Assembly (NCBI GenBank): GCA_036489315.1
Contig: DASXFZ010000022.1
Location: 81,799-145,798, forward strand
Length of the DNA stretch: 64,000 nucleotides
Source of the DNA: Candidatus Cybelea sp.
GTDB lineage: Bacteria; Vulcanimicrobiota; Vulcanimicrobiia; Vulcanimicrobiales; Vulcanimicrobiaceae
Reading direction: 5' to 3'
Shown: piece by piece, positions 1 through 7,653 of the stretch
Layout: each line of letters opens with the position of its first letter
How positions within the stretch are numbered: position 1 is the stretch's first letter
Notes under the pieces: model-generated
Databases searched by the model: none
What the model was told of the DNA's origin: nothing
The model's input: the letters and a program-made list of their open reading frames with translations, nothing else
Program-made: the position numbers and the translations under genes

Positions 1-224
1 GCATCGGCGGCGACTCCGGCCAGCGGCGAGAAGAGCAGTACCGGAATCGCTCGAGCGGCGCCCAGTATGCCGAGGTCGAGCGCGGCGTGATGCGCCGAGC
101 CGGCCATCCTCGCGACGAAGAACCCCATCGCCGTAAACTGCATCCACGTCCCAAGGTTGGAGACGAGCAGACCGATCCACAGAAGGCGAAAGTCGCGATA
201 GCGAAGCGGGGCCGCGAACGTCAC
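1..224 (-). CDS. MFS transporter, N-terminal fragment
   Basis: The reverse strand reads from a GTG at 224 into the left edge of the window. The roughly 74 visible residues begin VTFAAPLRYRDFRLLWIGLL and continue through a TWMQ segment and a second hydrophobic stretch. This is the typical N-terminus of the EntS/MFS_3 family of 12-helix inner-membrane exporters, in which a short arginine-rich leader precedes helix 1. The GTG overlaps the TGA of the upstream cytidylate-kinase-like gene (GTGA), so the two are probably translationally coupled. The substrate cannot be told. Only about a sixth of the protein is present. Confidence 0.75.
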   Translation of the reverse strand, partial: MTFAAPLRYRDFRLLWIGLLVSNLGTWMQFTAMGFFVARMAGSAHHAALDLGILGAARAIPVLLFSPLAGVAAD

Positions 225-829
225 GCGCGCGCTCGCACGGCCGCCACGATCGTCGCGCAACTCTGCGCGACGTCGAGGCGCGACGTGTCGATGCAGAGAT
301 CGTAGTTCCGCATGTCGCCAAACGTCAGCCCGTACCACTGGCGGATGTAGGCGGTGCGTGCCCGGTCGATCCGATCGACCTCGGTCTGCGCGACTTCGGG
401 GGAGACGTTGGAGGTTTTCACGACGTGGGCTATCCGCCAATCGCGCGGAGCGTGCATGAAGACCCGAAGAACATCGGGCCGCTCTCCCAGGATCGCGTAG
501 GCTCCCCGCCCGACGATCACGCAGCGCCCTGCGGATGCAGCGTCGCGCACCGCTTGAGCGACGGCCTGTGCAAGCTCCTCGTCGAGCGGTTGCGTCGCCG
601 CGGCCTCGGCGAGCTCCGGCGTCGCGCGTTCGAGACTGTCGATCAGCCGCTCTCCCAACGACCGTGGCGAATCTTCGCTCGCCTCAACGGCCTCGGGCGT
701 GATGCGCAGCCGCTTTGCCACGACCACGGGCAGCTGCCGATCGACGTAGTCGTATCCCAACGTCTCGGCGGCCCGCGAGGCAATCGCGAGCGCGCCGGAT
801 CCGTATTCGTTCGAGACCGTTACGATCAC
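221..829 (-). CDS. Cytidylate kinase-like family protein
   Basis: From a GTG at 829 this encodes 202 residues starting VIVTVSNEYGSGALAIA, a degenerate P-loop typical of the cytidylate-kinase-like family. Further on are the RPDVLRVFMHAP and VDRIDRARTAYIRQWYG segments that in this family form the lid and the nucleotide-binding arginines. Earlier in-frame starts up to 931 would run through the divergent ABC gene, so I chose the GTG where family similarity begins. It lies only 5 bases from the divergent ATG at 835. A kinase role is likely but the substrate is unknown; it is not the canonical Cmk. It is followed by an MFS exporter with a 4-base overlap. Confidence 0.7.
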   Translation of the reverse strand: MIVTVSNEYGSGALAIASRAAETLGYDYVDRQLPVVVAKRLRITPEAVEASEDSPRSLGERLIDSLERATPELAEAAATQPLDEELAQAVAQAVRDAASAGRCVIVGRGAYAILGERPDVLRVFMHAPRDWRIAHVVKTSNVSPEVAQTEVDRIDRARTAYIRQWYGLTFGDMRNYDLCIDTSRLDVAQSCATIVAAVRARA

Positions 830-834
830 CGGGG

Positions 835-1884
835 ATGAAATACGCAATGGCGAATCGCCGTGTCCTGCCGATCGTAGAAGCGCGCGACCTGCGCAAGGTC
901 TTTCGGACGACGAAGCGCACGCCGGGAGCACTCGGCGCGCTGCGCTCCCTCTTCACGCGCGAATACGAGGAGCGGGTCGCCGTCGGCGGGGTTTCGTTCG
1001 CGCTCGAGCCCGGCGAGCTGGTCGGCTACATCGGCCCGAACGGTGCCGGCAAGTCCACAACCATCAAGATGCTCACCGGCATCCTGGTTCCCACCTCCGG
1101 CGAGGTCCGAGTCGCCGGCCTCGTGCCGTGGAGAAGCCGTAAGGAGAACGCGCGCAACATCGGTGTGGTCTTCGGCCAGCGCAGCCAACTCTATTGGGAT
1201 CTTCCGCTCATCGAGTCATTCGAACTCCTGCGGGCGATCTACGGCGTTCCCGCCGATCGCTATCGCCGGAACCTGGGCGAGTTTGTCGAGATCCTCGAGA
1301 TGGAGGATTTTCTGCGAACCCCGGTACGCCAGTTGTCGCTCGGCCAGCGGATGCGCGGGGATTTTGCGGCGGCACTACTGCACGGCCCGCGCGTCGTCTA
1401 CCTGGACGAGCCGACGATCGGGCTCGACGTCGTCGCAAAGCAGGCGATTCGCGAGTTCATCGCGCGGATCAACGCCGAGCGCAACGCAACGATCGTCCTG
1501 ACGACCCACGACCTCGCGGACGTGGAGCGGCTCTGCCGGCGAATCGTACTGATCGATAACGGCTCGCTCATCTACGACGGCGACATCGATCGCATCAAGA
1601 GCGAGTACGGCCGCTTCCGCACGCTCGTCGTGCGTTTCTGCGAGCCGATCGCCCATCCGGAGCTCGAAGGCACGGAGCTTGCCGGCGTCGAGGATTCGGT
1701 CGCGCGATTCCGCTTCGATCGCAACCGGCAGCGCGCGGATCTGCTCGTGCGGCAAGCGAGCGAGCGATATCCTGTAGAGGACGTGAGCCTGGAGGAGCCC
1801 GATCTCGAATCGATCATTCGGCGCATCTACATCGAAGGCTACGAAGAGCGCCCAGAAGAGCGGCCAAAGGAGGGCGCGCGATGA
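835..1884 (+). CDS. ABC-2 exporter ATP-binding protein
   Basis: This 349-residue ATPase carries Walker A GPNGAGKST at about residue 70, a signature motif in modified form (LSLGQRMRGD), Walker B VVYLDEPTIGLD and the switch histidine in LTTHD. The VVFGQRSQLYWDLP segment is typical of ATPases paired with ABC-2 (DUF990-type) permeases. A C-terminal extension after the ATPase core is usual in this class. The two permease genes at 2645 and 4298 on the same strand are the obvious partners, giving one ATPase and a heterodimeric membrane part. An ATG at 847 is an alternative start. Its stop overlaps the next ATG (ATGA). The exported substrate is unknown. Confidence 0.9.
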   Translation: MKYAMANRRVLPIVEARDLRKVFRTTKRTPGALGALRSLFTREYEERVAVGGVSFALEPGELVGYIGPNGAGKSTTIKMLTGILVPTSGEVRVAGLVPWRSRKENARNIGVVFGQRSQLYWDLPLIESFELLRAIYGVPADRYRRNLGEFVEILEMEDFLRTPVRQLSLGQRMRGDFAAALLHGPRVVYLDEPTIGLDVVAKQAIREFIARINAERNATIVLTTHDLADVERLCRRIVLIDNGSLIYDGDIDRIKSEYGRFRTLVVRFCEPIAHPELEGTELAGVEDSVARFRFDRNRQRADLLVRQASERYPVEDVSLEEPDLESIIRRIYIEGYEERPEERPKEGAR

Positions 1885-2636
1885 TTCTATCAAGCAACAC
1901 GAAGCGGCCGAAGGTCCACTCGAGCGCTTACGTCGCGCCGACCGCCACGATCGGCGGAGAGGTAACGGTCGGAGCCGGCTGCGCGATATTGCACGGCGCG
2001 GTCGTCGTCGCGGAGGGCGCCCCGATCACCATCGGTTCCGACACGGTCGTCATGGAGAACGCCGTGCTCAAGGCCAGCGGCGGAAGCGCGCTGCAGTTTC
2101 CGCTGCGCATCGGCAGCCGCTGCATCGTCGGCCCGCAGGCGTACGTCGTCGGCGCGACGATCGGAGACGGCTGTTTCATTGCCAGCGGGGCGAAGATATT
2201 CAACGGCGCCACGCTGGAGGACGGCAGCGGCGTGGCGCTCGGCGCAATCGTTCACGTAAACTCGCGCCTCACCAAAGGCGGCAGCGTTCCAATGCAGCAC
2301 ATCGCGCTCGGCGACCCGGCCATCGTCTATCCCCCGGAGAAGGCGCCCGAACTCCACGCAAAGATACAGTTCTTCGCCGACGTCTTCAACTTGGAGGGAA
2401 CCGACGCGCCGCGCGCTCGCGCGGCCGAGGCGTATTCGAAGTTTCTGCGAAAGGTTCACGCGCAAGACTCCGCGCTCGACGAGCATCGAAACGTCAAGCC
2501 GCCGCGTCGTTCGGGAGAGGAGCCGCCGCCCACACAGGTGGCCGAGGTCGACAAAGTCGTCGACGTCATGATGCTCGAGCTCGAAGAGATGGAGCAGCGC
2601 CGCCAAGCGGCGATCAAACGGCAAAAAGGCCGCTAG
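1881..2636 (+). CDS. Left-handed beta-helix (gamma-carbonic-anhydrase/transferase-like) protein
   Basis: The 251-residue product begins with a clear hexapeptide-repeat domain (about residues 10-150), with repeats such as PTATIGGEVTVGAG and CIVGPQAYVVGATIGDGCFI, as in gamma carbonic anhydrases and acyltransferases such as PaaY/YrdA. The C-terminal 90 residues are charged and helical, ending in a basic tail. I do not see the full set of zinc-ligand histidines of true gamma carbonic anhydrases, so enzymatic activity is open. It overlaps the ABC ATPase stop by 4 bases and precedes a permease by 8 bases, so it is cotranscribed with the exporter. A link to the exported substrate is speculative. Confidence 0.75.
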   Translation: MILSSNTKRPKVHSSAYVAPTATIGGEVTVGAGCAILHGAVVVAEGAPITIGSDTVVMENAVLKASGGSALQFPLRIGSRCIVGPQAYVVGATIGDGCFIASGAKIFNGATLEDGSGVALGAIVHVNSRLTKGGSVPMQHIALGDPAIVYPPEKAPELHAKIQFFADVFNLEGTDAPRARAAEAYSKFLRKVHAQDSALDEHRNVKPPRRSGEEPPPTQVAEVDKVVDVMMLELEEMEQRRQAAIKRQKGR

Positions 2637-2644
2637 GAGTCCGT

Positions 2645-3442
2645 TTGGAGGCGGCGCTTCTTCCGTATATCGAGTTCGCAAAGAAAGCGTTCGCGCGCGA
2701 GGCTACCTACCGGGTCGAGGTGCTCACCGAGATCGGCTCGCTGGTCCTTCGCGTCTATATCCTGCGCTCGCTCTGGACCGCGCTCTACACGCAGAACGCC
2801 GCGCCGGCCGGCCTGCCGCTGCACTCGATGATCACCTATGCAACGGTTGCGATGTTGATGTCGCTGATCCTCGAGGTCGACGCGACGCGCCTCATTCGCG
2901 AAAAGATTCGTGAAGGGACGATCGCGACCGATTTGATGAAGCCGATCAGCGTGCCGTTCTACTTCTTCAGCGACGGACTCGGGCAGACGGTGCTGCACGG
3001 GCTGCTCGTCATACCGTCGCTGCTCTGCGCGTTGCTGCTCGTGCACATCGACGTTCCGCCGCCCGCAACGTTCGGCGTCTTCCTCGTAACGTTTGCGATC
3101 GGTTATGGAGTGAACTTTTTTCTCAACTTCTTGATGAACTGCATCGCCTTCTGGACGCTCGAAACGTTTGCCGCACAGCTGATCGTACGCTGGGCGTCCG
3201 ATCTGCTCTCCGGCCAGATCATCCCGTTGACGTTTTTCCCAGGCCTCTTAGGCCGGCTCGTCTTCGCACTGCCGTTTGCGGCGATCTACTCGACGCCGTT
3301 GCTGATCTACGTCGGCATCATTCCGCCCTCGCAATGGGCGATCAGCATCGGCGTACAGGTCCTCTGGCTCCTACTCTTCGCCGCGCTCTCCTCACTGGTT
3401 TGGCAGGCCGCCGCGCGTCGCGTCGTCATCCAAGGCGGATGA
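2645..3442 (+). CDS. ABC-2 family permease (first of two)
   Basis: This 265-residue protein has about six hydrophobic segments after a short charged N-terminus and belongs to the ABC-2 (DUF990) permeases. The segment IREGTIATDLMKPISVPFYFF matches the characteristic cytosolic loop of that family. It starts with TTG at 2645, preceded by AGGAG about 5 bases upstream. With the permease at 4298 it should form the membrane channel served by the ATPase at 835. The pair is split by a pirin gene on the other strand, which is an unusual arrangement for such exporters. Confidence 0.85.
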   Translation: MEAALLPYIEFAKKAFAREATYRVEVLTEIGSLVLRVYILRSLWTALYTQNAAPAGLPLHSMITYATVAMLMSLILEVDATRLIREKIREGTIATDLMKPISVPFYFFSDGLGQTVLHGLLVIPSLLCALLLVHIDVPPPATFGVFLVTFAIGYGVNFFLNFLMNCIAFWTLETFAAQLIVRWASDLLSGQIIPLTFFPGLLGRLVFALPFAAIYSTPLLIYVGIIPPSQWAISIGVQVLWLLLFAALSSLVWQAAARRVVIQGG

Positions 3443-3472
3443 CGAACGGGGGTCCAGTTCGCTTTTTGCTTT

Positions 3473-4219
3473 TTATCGGGCCGTTTCGGGGACCTCGGGT
3501 ACGTCCCAGAGCACGAGCTCGGCCTCGCCGCTGACGCGCAGCTCCGGGACGTCGTAGAAGCGCACCGCGTCGCCCGCCAAAAGCCCGCTGCCGTTCGCTT
3601 GCACCGATCCGGAGGCGACGAAGAGAAACCCATATCGGTTCGGGGCAACTTTTGCTTCGAGCACGCGATCCGCACCGCTGAGCCGGGCGACTTTGAACGT
3701 CGCGTCCTGCGTGATTCGAATCGGCGCTGCAACGTCGGGATCGCCGCTGACCACGTCGAGCCAGCGATCGCGCCGATCGCCTTCGTCCAGCGCCAGCTGC
3801 CCGTAGGAAGGCGGCGTTCCTACACGCCCCGGGAGAACCCACATCTGCACGAGGTGCAGCGGCTCGACCGGATCGTTGTTGTACTCGCTATGGCGAACGC
3901 CGGTGCCGGCACTCATGAACTGGACCCCGCCGGGCCCGACGACACCGTGATTGCCGATGCTGTCGCGGTGGGCGAGTTCTCCGGAAAGGACGTACGTGAC
4001 GATCTCCATGTCGCGGTGCGGGTGCTCTGGAAAGCCTTCGCCCCCTTGGATGGTATCGTCGTTGAAGACGCGCAGCGCCCCCCAGTTGAGGTTCGCCGGG
4101 TCGTAATAATCCGCGAAGCTGAACGAATAATAGGTATCGAGCCAGCCGGCATCGACGTGCTCCCGCGACGCGGCCGGGATCACCTGAAAAACGGGTAGAC
4201 GCGAAGTTACCGTGCTCAT
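3473..4219 (-). CDS. Pirin family protein
   Basis: The 248-residue bicupin starts MSTVTSRLPVFQVIPA. The metal-binding residues of pirins are visible: HPHRDMEIVTYVLSG supplies two histidines, and GVRHSEYN supplies the third histidine and the glutamate. A second, degenerate cupin fills the C-terminal half. Pirins bind iron or act as quercetinases; the physiological substrate here is not evident. It sits on the opposite strand between the two ABC-2 permease genes, so it has its own promoter or relies on the 78-base gap before 4298. A longer start at 4285 exists, but similarity begins at 4219. Confidence 0.88.
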   Translation of the reverse strand: MSTVTSRLPVFQVIPAASREHVDAGWLDTYYSFSFADYYDPANLNWGALRVFNDDTIQGGEGFPEHPHRDMEIVTYVLSGELAHRDSIGNHGVVGPGGVQFMSAGTGVRHSEYNNDPVEPLHLVQMWVLPGRVGTPPSYGQLALDEGDRRDRWLDVVSGDPDVAAPIRITQDATFKVARLSGADRVLEAKVAPNRYGFLFVASGSVQANGSGLLAGDAVRFYDVPELRVSGEAELVLWDVPEVPETAR

Positions 4220-4297
4220 GGCCTCTCTGACCGCCGGGGCCTCCCGCCGGGTTGCGCCGGGGATGGGGAACCGCCGGAGGGGCACGAAGGGCTAAAC

Positions 4298-5092
4298 ATG
4301 CTCGGCGCCTACGCGCAGTACTGGCGGATCAATATCCTCACGATGCTCGAGTACCGAGCCAACTTCGTGATGTGGTTCTTCTTCACGATTATCTACCACG
4401 GCGTCGCGCTCGGCGCGCTCTACGTGACGATGGAGCACTTTCCGTCGATGAACGGCTGGAGCTTCCGCGAGATATTCTTCCTCTACGCGCTCTGGATGTG
4501 CGGGCACGAACTCCACAACACGCTGTTCTTCACCGTCGTCAGCGTCCCGGAGTACGTGCGCGAAGGCCGCTTCGACCGTTTCCTCGTGCGCCCGCTCGAC
4601 GCGCTCTTCCAGGTCCTGACCGTGCCGCAGCAAATCGTGCCCGACGGCTTGATCCTCGGCGTCGCGACGCTCGTCGTCGCGACGCAGGCGGCGGGAGTGC
4701 GCGTCGACTGGTTTTTCGTGCTCTTCGTTCCGTGTATCGTCGCCGGCGGCGCGCTGATCGACCTCGGCATTTCGTTAGCGATCGCCACGCTTTCGTTCTG
4801 GGTGATCCGCGTCGACACGCTGCGCTGGGTCGTGATGTCCCTGGAACAGGATTTCACGAGGTACCCGATCAGCATCTACAACCGCGGCGTGCGCATCGTC
4901 CTCGCCTTCGTTCTGCCGTTTGCCTTCATGAACTACTTCCCCGCAGCGTACTTTTTGCAGAAGGCCGATACGGGGCTGCACCTCAGTCCGGCGATCGGTT
5001 TGGTCACCCCCGCGATCGGCCTAGCGTGGTTCGGCGCCTCCTACGTTTTCTGGATCTTCGGTTTGCGGCACTACCAAGGAACGGGGTCGTGA
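4298..5092 (+). CDS. ABC-2 family permease (second of two)
   Basis: This 264-residue protein with about six hydrophobic segments resembles the permease at 2645. It carries the matching loop EGRFDRFLVRPLDALFQVL, in which the conserved R-P motif replaces K-P. It is probably the other half of the exporter powered by the ATPase at 835. The TGA stop overlaps the GTG start of the following serine hydrolase by 4 bases (GTGA). The divergent pirin gene lies immediately upstream, so this gene is probably expressed from its own promoter in the 4220-4297 gap. Confidence 0.85.
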   Translation: MLGAYAQYWRINILTMLEYRANFVMWFFFTIIYHGVALGALYVTMEHFPSMNGWSFREIFFLYALWMCGHELHNTLFFTVVSVPEYVREGRFDRFLVRPLDALFQVLTVPQQIVPDGLILGVATLVVATQAAGVRVDWFFVLFVPCIVAGGALIDLGISLAIATLSFWVIRVDTLRWVVMSLEQDFTRYPISIYNRGVRIVLAFVLPFAFMNYFPAAYFLQKADTGLHLSPAIGLVTPAIGLAWFGASYVFWIFGLRHYQGTGS

Positions 5093-5973
5093 AGCGCGCC
5101 GCATTCTTGGCCGGCGGCGGCGCCGCCCTGCTTTCCGGTCGCGCAGTCGCACGCTCTCTCAATCTCCGCATCGCCCGCATCGCCGGCGAGCTGCCCGGCA
5201 GGATCGGCGTCTACGCGCGCACGCTCGTGCCGGGCGCGCCGCTGGCCGCCTACCACGCCGGCGAGCACTTCCCAACCGCGTCGGTCATCAAAGTGCTCGT
5301 GATGACGACGGCCTATGCGAAGCAGGAGGCGCATCCCGGCGCGCTCTCCGCGGTCGTCGTCTATCGCAGCGGCGATTTGATCGGCGGCTCCGACTTCATG
5401 GCGAGCGCGCGAGACGGCCAACGATTTACCGTCGCCGAGCTGATCGTCCCGATGATCACGGTGAGCGACAACACGGCCGCGAATCTGCTGATCGGACACT
5501 TCGGCGTCCACGCGATCAACGCCGTGGGAAAGCGAGCGGGAATGACTCGAACGCACCTCGCGCGCAAGTTCCTCGACTACTCGGCCATCGCGCATCACAA
5601 CGACAACGTGTCGACACCGGCCGATATGGGACACCTGCTCTACCTCATCGAGCTCGGCGCGCACGAGGGAATCCCGACGATCGTCAGCCCGCGTCACTGC
5701 CGCGCGATGCTCGACATCATGCGCGGTCAAACCGACCGCGACGGAATACCGGCGGCGCTTCCGGCGCACACCGCGGTGGCTAACAAGACCGGCGAGATCG
5801 AAGGGACGCGCAACGACGTCGCGGTCGTGTCACCCTACGGCGGCGATCCGTTCGTTTTGGCGATCATGACGAAGGACGCATACGACTACGCCGCCGCGTA
5901 CGCGGCGATCCACGCGGTTACTCGCGATGTCTATCTTTCCGCGCGCAGGCGCTACGCCTCGCCCGCAAGTTGA
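5089..5973 (+). CDS. Class A beta-lactamase-like serine hydrolase
   Basis: The 294-residue product starts with a cleavable leader (FLAGGGAALLSG). It has the three penicillin-recognising motifs of class A enzymes: SVIK (catalytic Ser and Lys), SDN and KTG. I do not find the omega-loop ExxLN that carries Glu166 of true class A lactamases; the corresponding region reads ARKFLDYSAIAHHND. It may therefore be a penicillin-binding or esterase-like relative (Beta-lactamase2 family) rather than a resistance enzyme. It should act in the periplasm. It starts at a GTG overlapping the permease stop, and its 3' end overlaps the GIY-YIG gene on the other strand by 22 bases. Confidence 0.85.
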   Translation: MKRAAFLAGGGAALLSGRAVARSLNLRIARIAGELPGRIGVYARTLVPGAPLAAYHAGEHFPTASVIKVLVMTTAYAKQEAHPGALSAVVVYRSGDLIGGSDFMASARDGQRFTVAELIVPMITVSDNTAANLLIGHFGVHAINAVGKRAGMTRTHLARKFLDYSAIAHHNDNVSTPADMGHLLYLIELGAHEGIPTIVSPRHCRAMLDIMRGQTDRDGIPAALPAHTAVANKTGEIEGTRNDVAVVSPYGGDPFVLAIMTKDAYDYAAAYAAIHAVTRDVYLSARRRYASPAS

Positions 5974-6293
5974 ACTCGGCAGCCGTAGACTTCGCGGGAC
6001 CGCAACGCCGAGAGCTTCGCGGCACGCGTAAGCCGCTTGAAGCGAGCCTCCTGCGATTTTGCCAGCGCAAAGGTGCCCGGATGCCACCACGCGAGCAGCG
6101 ACACGGGCAGCCGGCCGCGGGTATACTTTGCCGCCTTACGCTCCCGGTGCGCGAGCAGGCGGCGCGGCAAATCAACCGTAGCGCCGGTGTAGAGCGATCC
6201 ATCGCGGCAGCGGAGCACGTAGACGGCGGGTTCTGCGGCTAGTGCCTCTTGCGCATCAGGAGGATCGCACGGCGCCGTGCAACGTTGGGTCAT
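5952..6293 (-). CDS. GIY-YIG nuclease-superfamily protein
   Basis: The 113-residue product has a YhbQ-like GIY-YIG domain: VYVLRC and LYTGAT stand for the GIY and YIG strands, followed by the conserved arginine (DLPRRLLAH) and AAKYTRGRLPV. Small stand-alone domains of this family are common and poorly characterised; DNA repair roles have been proposed. I chose the ATG at 6293, although a TTG at 6305 is in frame. Remarkably, this ATG and the ATG at 6292 of the divergent peptidase share a single CATG. Confidence 0.8.
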   Translation of the reverse strand: MTQRCTAPCDPPDAQEALAAEPAVYVLRCRDGSLYTGATVDLPRRLLAHRERKAAKYTRGRLPVSLLAWWHPGTFALAKSQEARFKRLTRAAKLSALRSREVYGCRVQLAGEA

Positions 6294-7653
6294 GACCTTG
6301 CTCAACCTGCCTCGTTTTGCGCGGATTGCCTGCTTCGTCGCCGCCGGATCGCTGCTGGGCGCCGGCGCCGATGCAGCCTTGCCGGCGACCGCCCCCTATC
6401 CGCCGATCGCGACGATGGTCGCGGCCGTCAGCGCCAACCGTCTAAAGAGCGACGTCGAGACGCTGGTAAACTTTGGAACGCGCAACGATTTCTCCGAACG
6501 GACGTCGACCGCTACGCACGGCGTCTTCGCGGCGCGCGATTGGATCACGGCAAGGTTCAAAGCGATCGCCGCCACGACCGGTGGACGGATGACGGTCAAG
6601 CTCGATACGTACCTGCAGGCAAAGACGCCCAAGACACCCCGGGCGGTATCCGAATCGAGCGTGATCGCAACCCTGCAAGGCAGCGAGCCGGGCCGGATCT
6701 ACGTGATGTCGAGCCACTTCGACGATTGCGACGGCCATTGTACCGACGGCGTGGGAACCGCACCCGGCGCGGACGACAACGCTTCCAGCGTCGCGGCGGT
6801 CTTGGAGGCCGCGCGCGTGATGGCGGGTACGCATTTCCGGGGAACGATCGTCTTCGCGTGCTTCGACGGCGAAGAGCTGGGACTGTGGGGCAGCAATCAC
6901 TACGCGCAGGAGCTGGCGGCAGCCCACGCGCCCGTGCTCGCCGTTCTGAACGACGATATCATCGGTAACTCCACCGGCGGTGACGGAAGCTCCGAGAAGA
7001 ACGTGATTCGCGTCTTCAGCCAGGCGCTGCCGGCCGGCACCGACATCGCCCGTGTGAACCTCGTCGGCTCCGAGAACGACTCGCCCTCGCGCGAGCTGTC
7101 TCGCTTTATCGCTTCGGTCGTGCCCGCCTACATCGATCTTTCGGTGCGGCAGATCTATCGCGCCGATCGCTTTCTGCGAGGCGGCGATCAGGAATCGTTC
7201 CAGGATGCAGGCTTCGCCTCCGCGGTGCGTTTCGTCGAGGCGCACGAGAATTTCACCCACCAGCACCAAGACGTTCGCGTGCAGGACGGCGTCCAATTCG
7301 GAGACCTGCCCCTTTTCATGGACTGGCAGTATTTACAGCGTGCGACGGAAGCCAACGTCGCGTCGCTGGGGACCCTCGCCTTGGGCCCGGCGCCGCCGGG
7401 TAAAGTACGCCTCGTGCTCTCGCACTTGGGCTACGACTCGACGCTGCGCTGGAGTCCCGCGGCCGATGCCGCCTCTTACGAGATTCTCTGGCGAGCGACC
7501 GACGCGTCTCAGTGGCAGTACGCACGCAACGCCGGCGACGTCACGCAGGCGACCGTGCCGGTTTCGAAGGACGACTATATCCTAGGCGTTCGCAGCGTCG
7601 ACGCCAACGGGCTGCCGAGCCCGGCCGTGTACCCCGCCGCCGCGCGCGAATAA
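6277..7653 (+). CDS. Secreted M28-family zinc aminopeptidase
   Basis: The 458-residue protein begins with a signal peptide (RIACFVAAGSLLGAGADA). It carries the M28 co-catalytic zinc ligands: SSHFDD (His), GADDNASSVA (bridging Asp), GEELGLWGS (catalytic and liganding Glu pair) and LNDDIIGN (Asp). The last zinc histidine should lie in the HENFTHQHQD stretch. The final 80 residues look like a fibronectin-III-type domain, as is common in secreted M28 peptidases. GTG 6277 and ATG 6292 are both possible starts; an AGGAGG at 6257 favours the GTG. It probably acts in the periplasm or outside the cell. Confidence 0.88.
   Translation: MQRWVMTLLNLPRFARIACFVAAGSLLGAGADAALPATAPYPPIATMVAAVSANRLKSDVETLVNFGTRNDFSERTSTATHGVFAARDWITARFKAIAATTGGRMTVKLDTYLQAKTPKTPRAVSESSVIATLQGSEPGRIYVMSSHFDDCDGHCTDGVGTAPGADDNASSVAAVLEAARVMAGTHFRGTIVFACFDGEELGLWGSNHYAQELAAAHAPVLAVLNDDIIGNSTGGDGSSEKNVIRVFSQALPAGTDIARVNLVGSENDSPSRELSRFIASVVPAYIDLSVRQIYRADRFLRGGDQESFQDAGFASAVRFVEAHENFTHQHQDVRVQDGVQFGDLPLFMDWQYLQRATEANVASLGTLALGPAPPGKVRLVLSHLGYDSTLRWSPAADAASYEILWRATDASQWQYARNAGDVTQATVPVSKDDYILGVRSVDANGLPSPAVYPAAARE

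Noticed and set aside
5089..5973. Antibiotic resistance beta-lactamase
   Set aside because: It lacks the ExxLN omega loop of class A enzymes; only the SxxK, SDN and KTG motifs are present, which also occur in non-resistance relatives.
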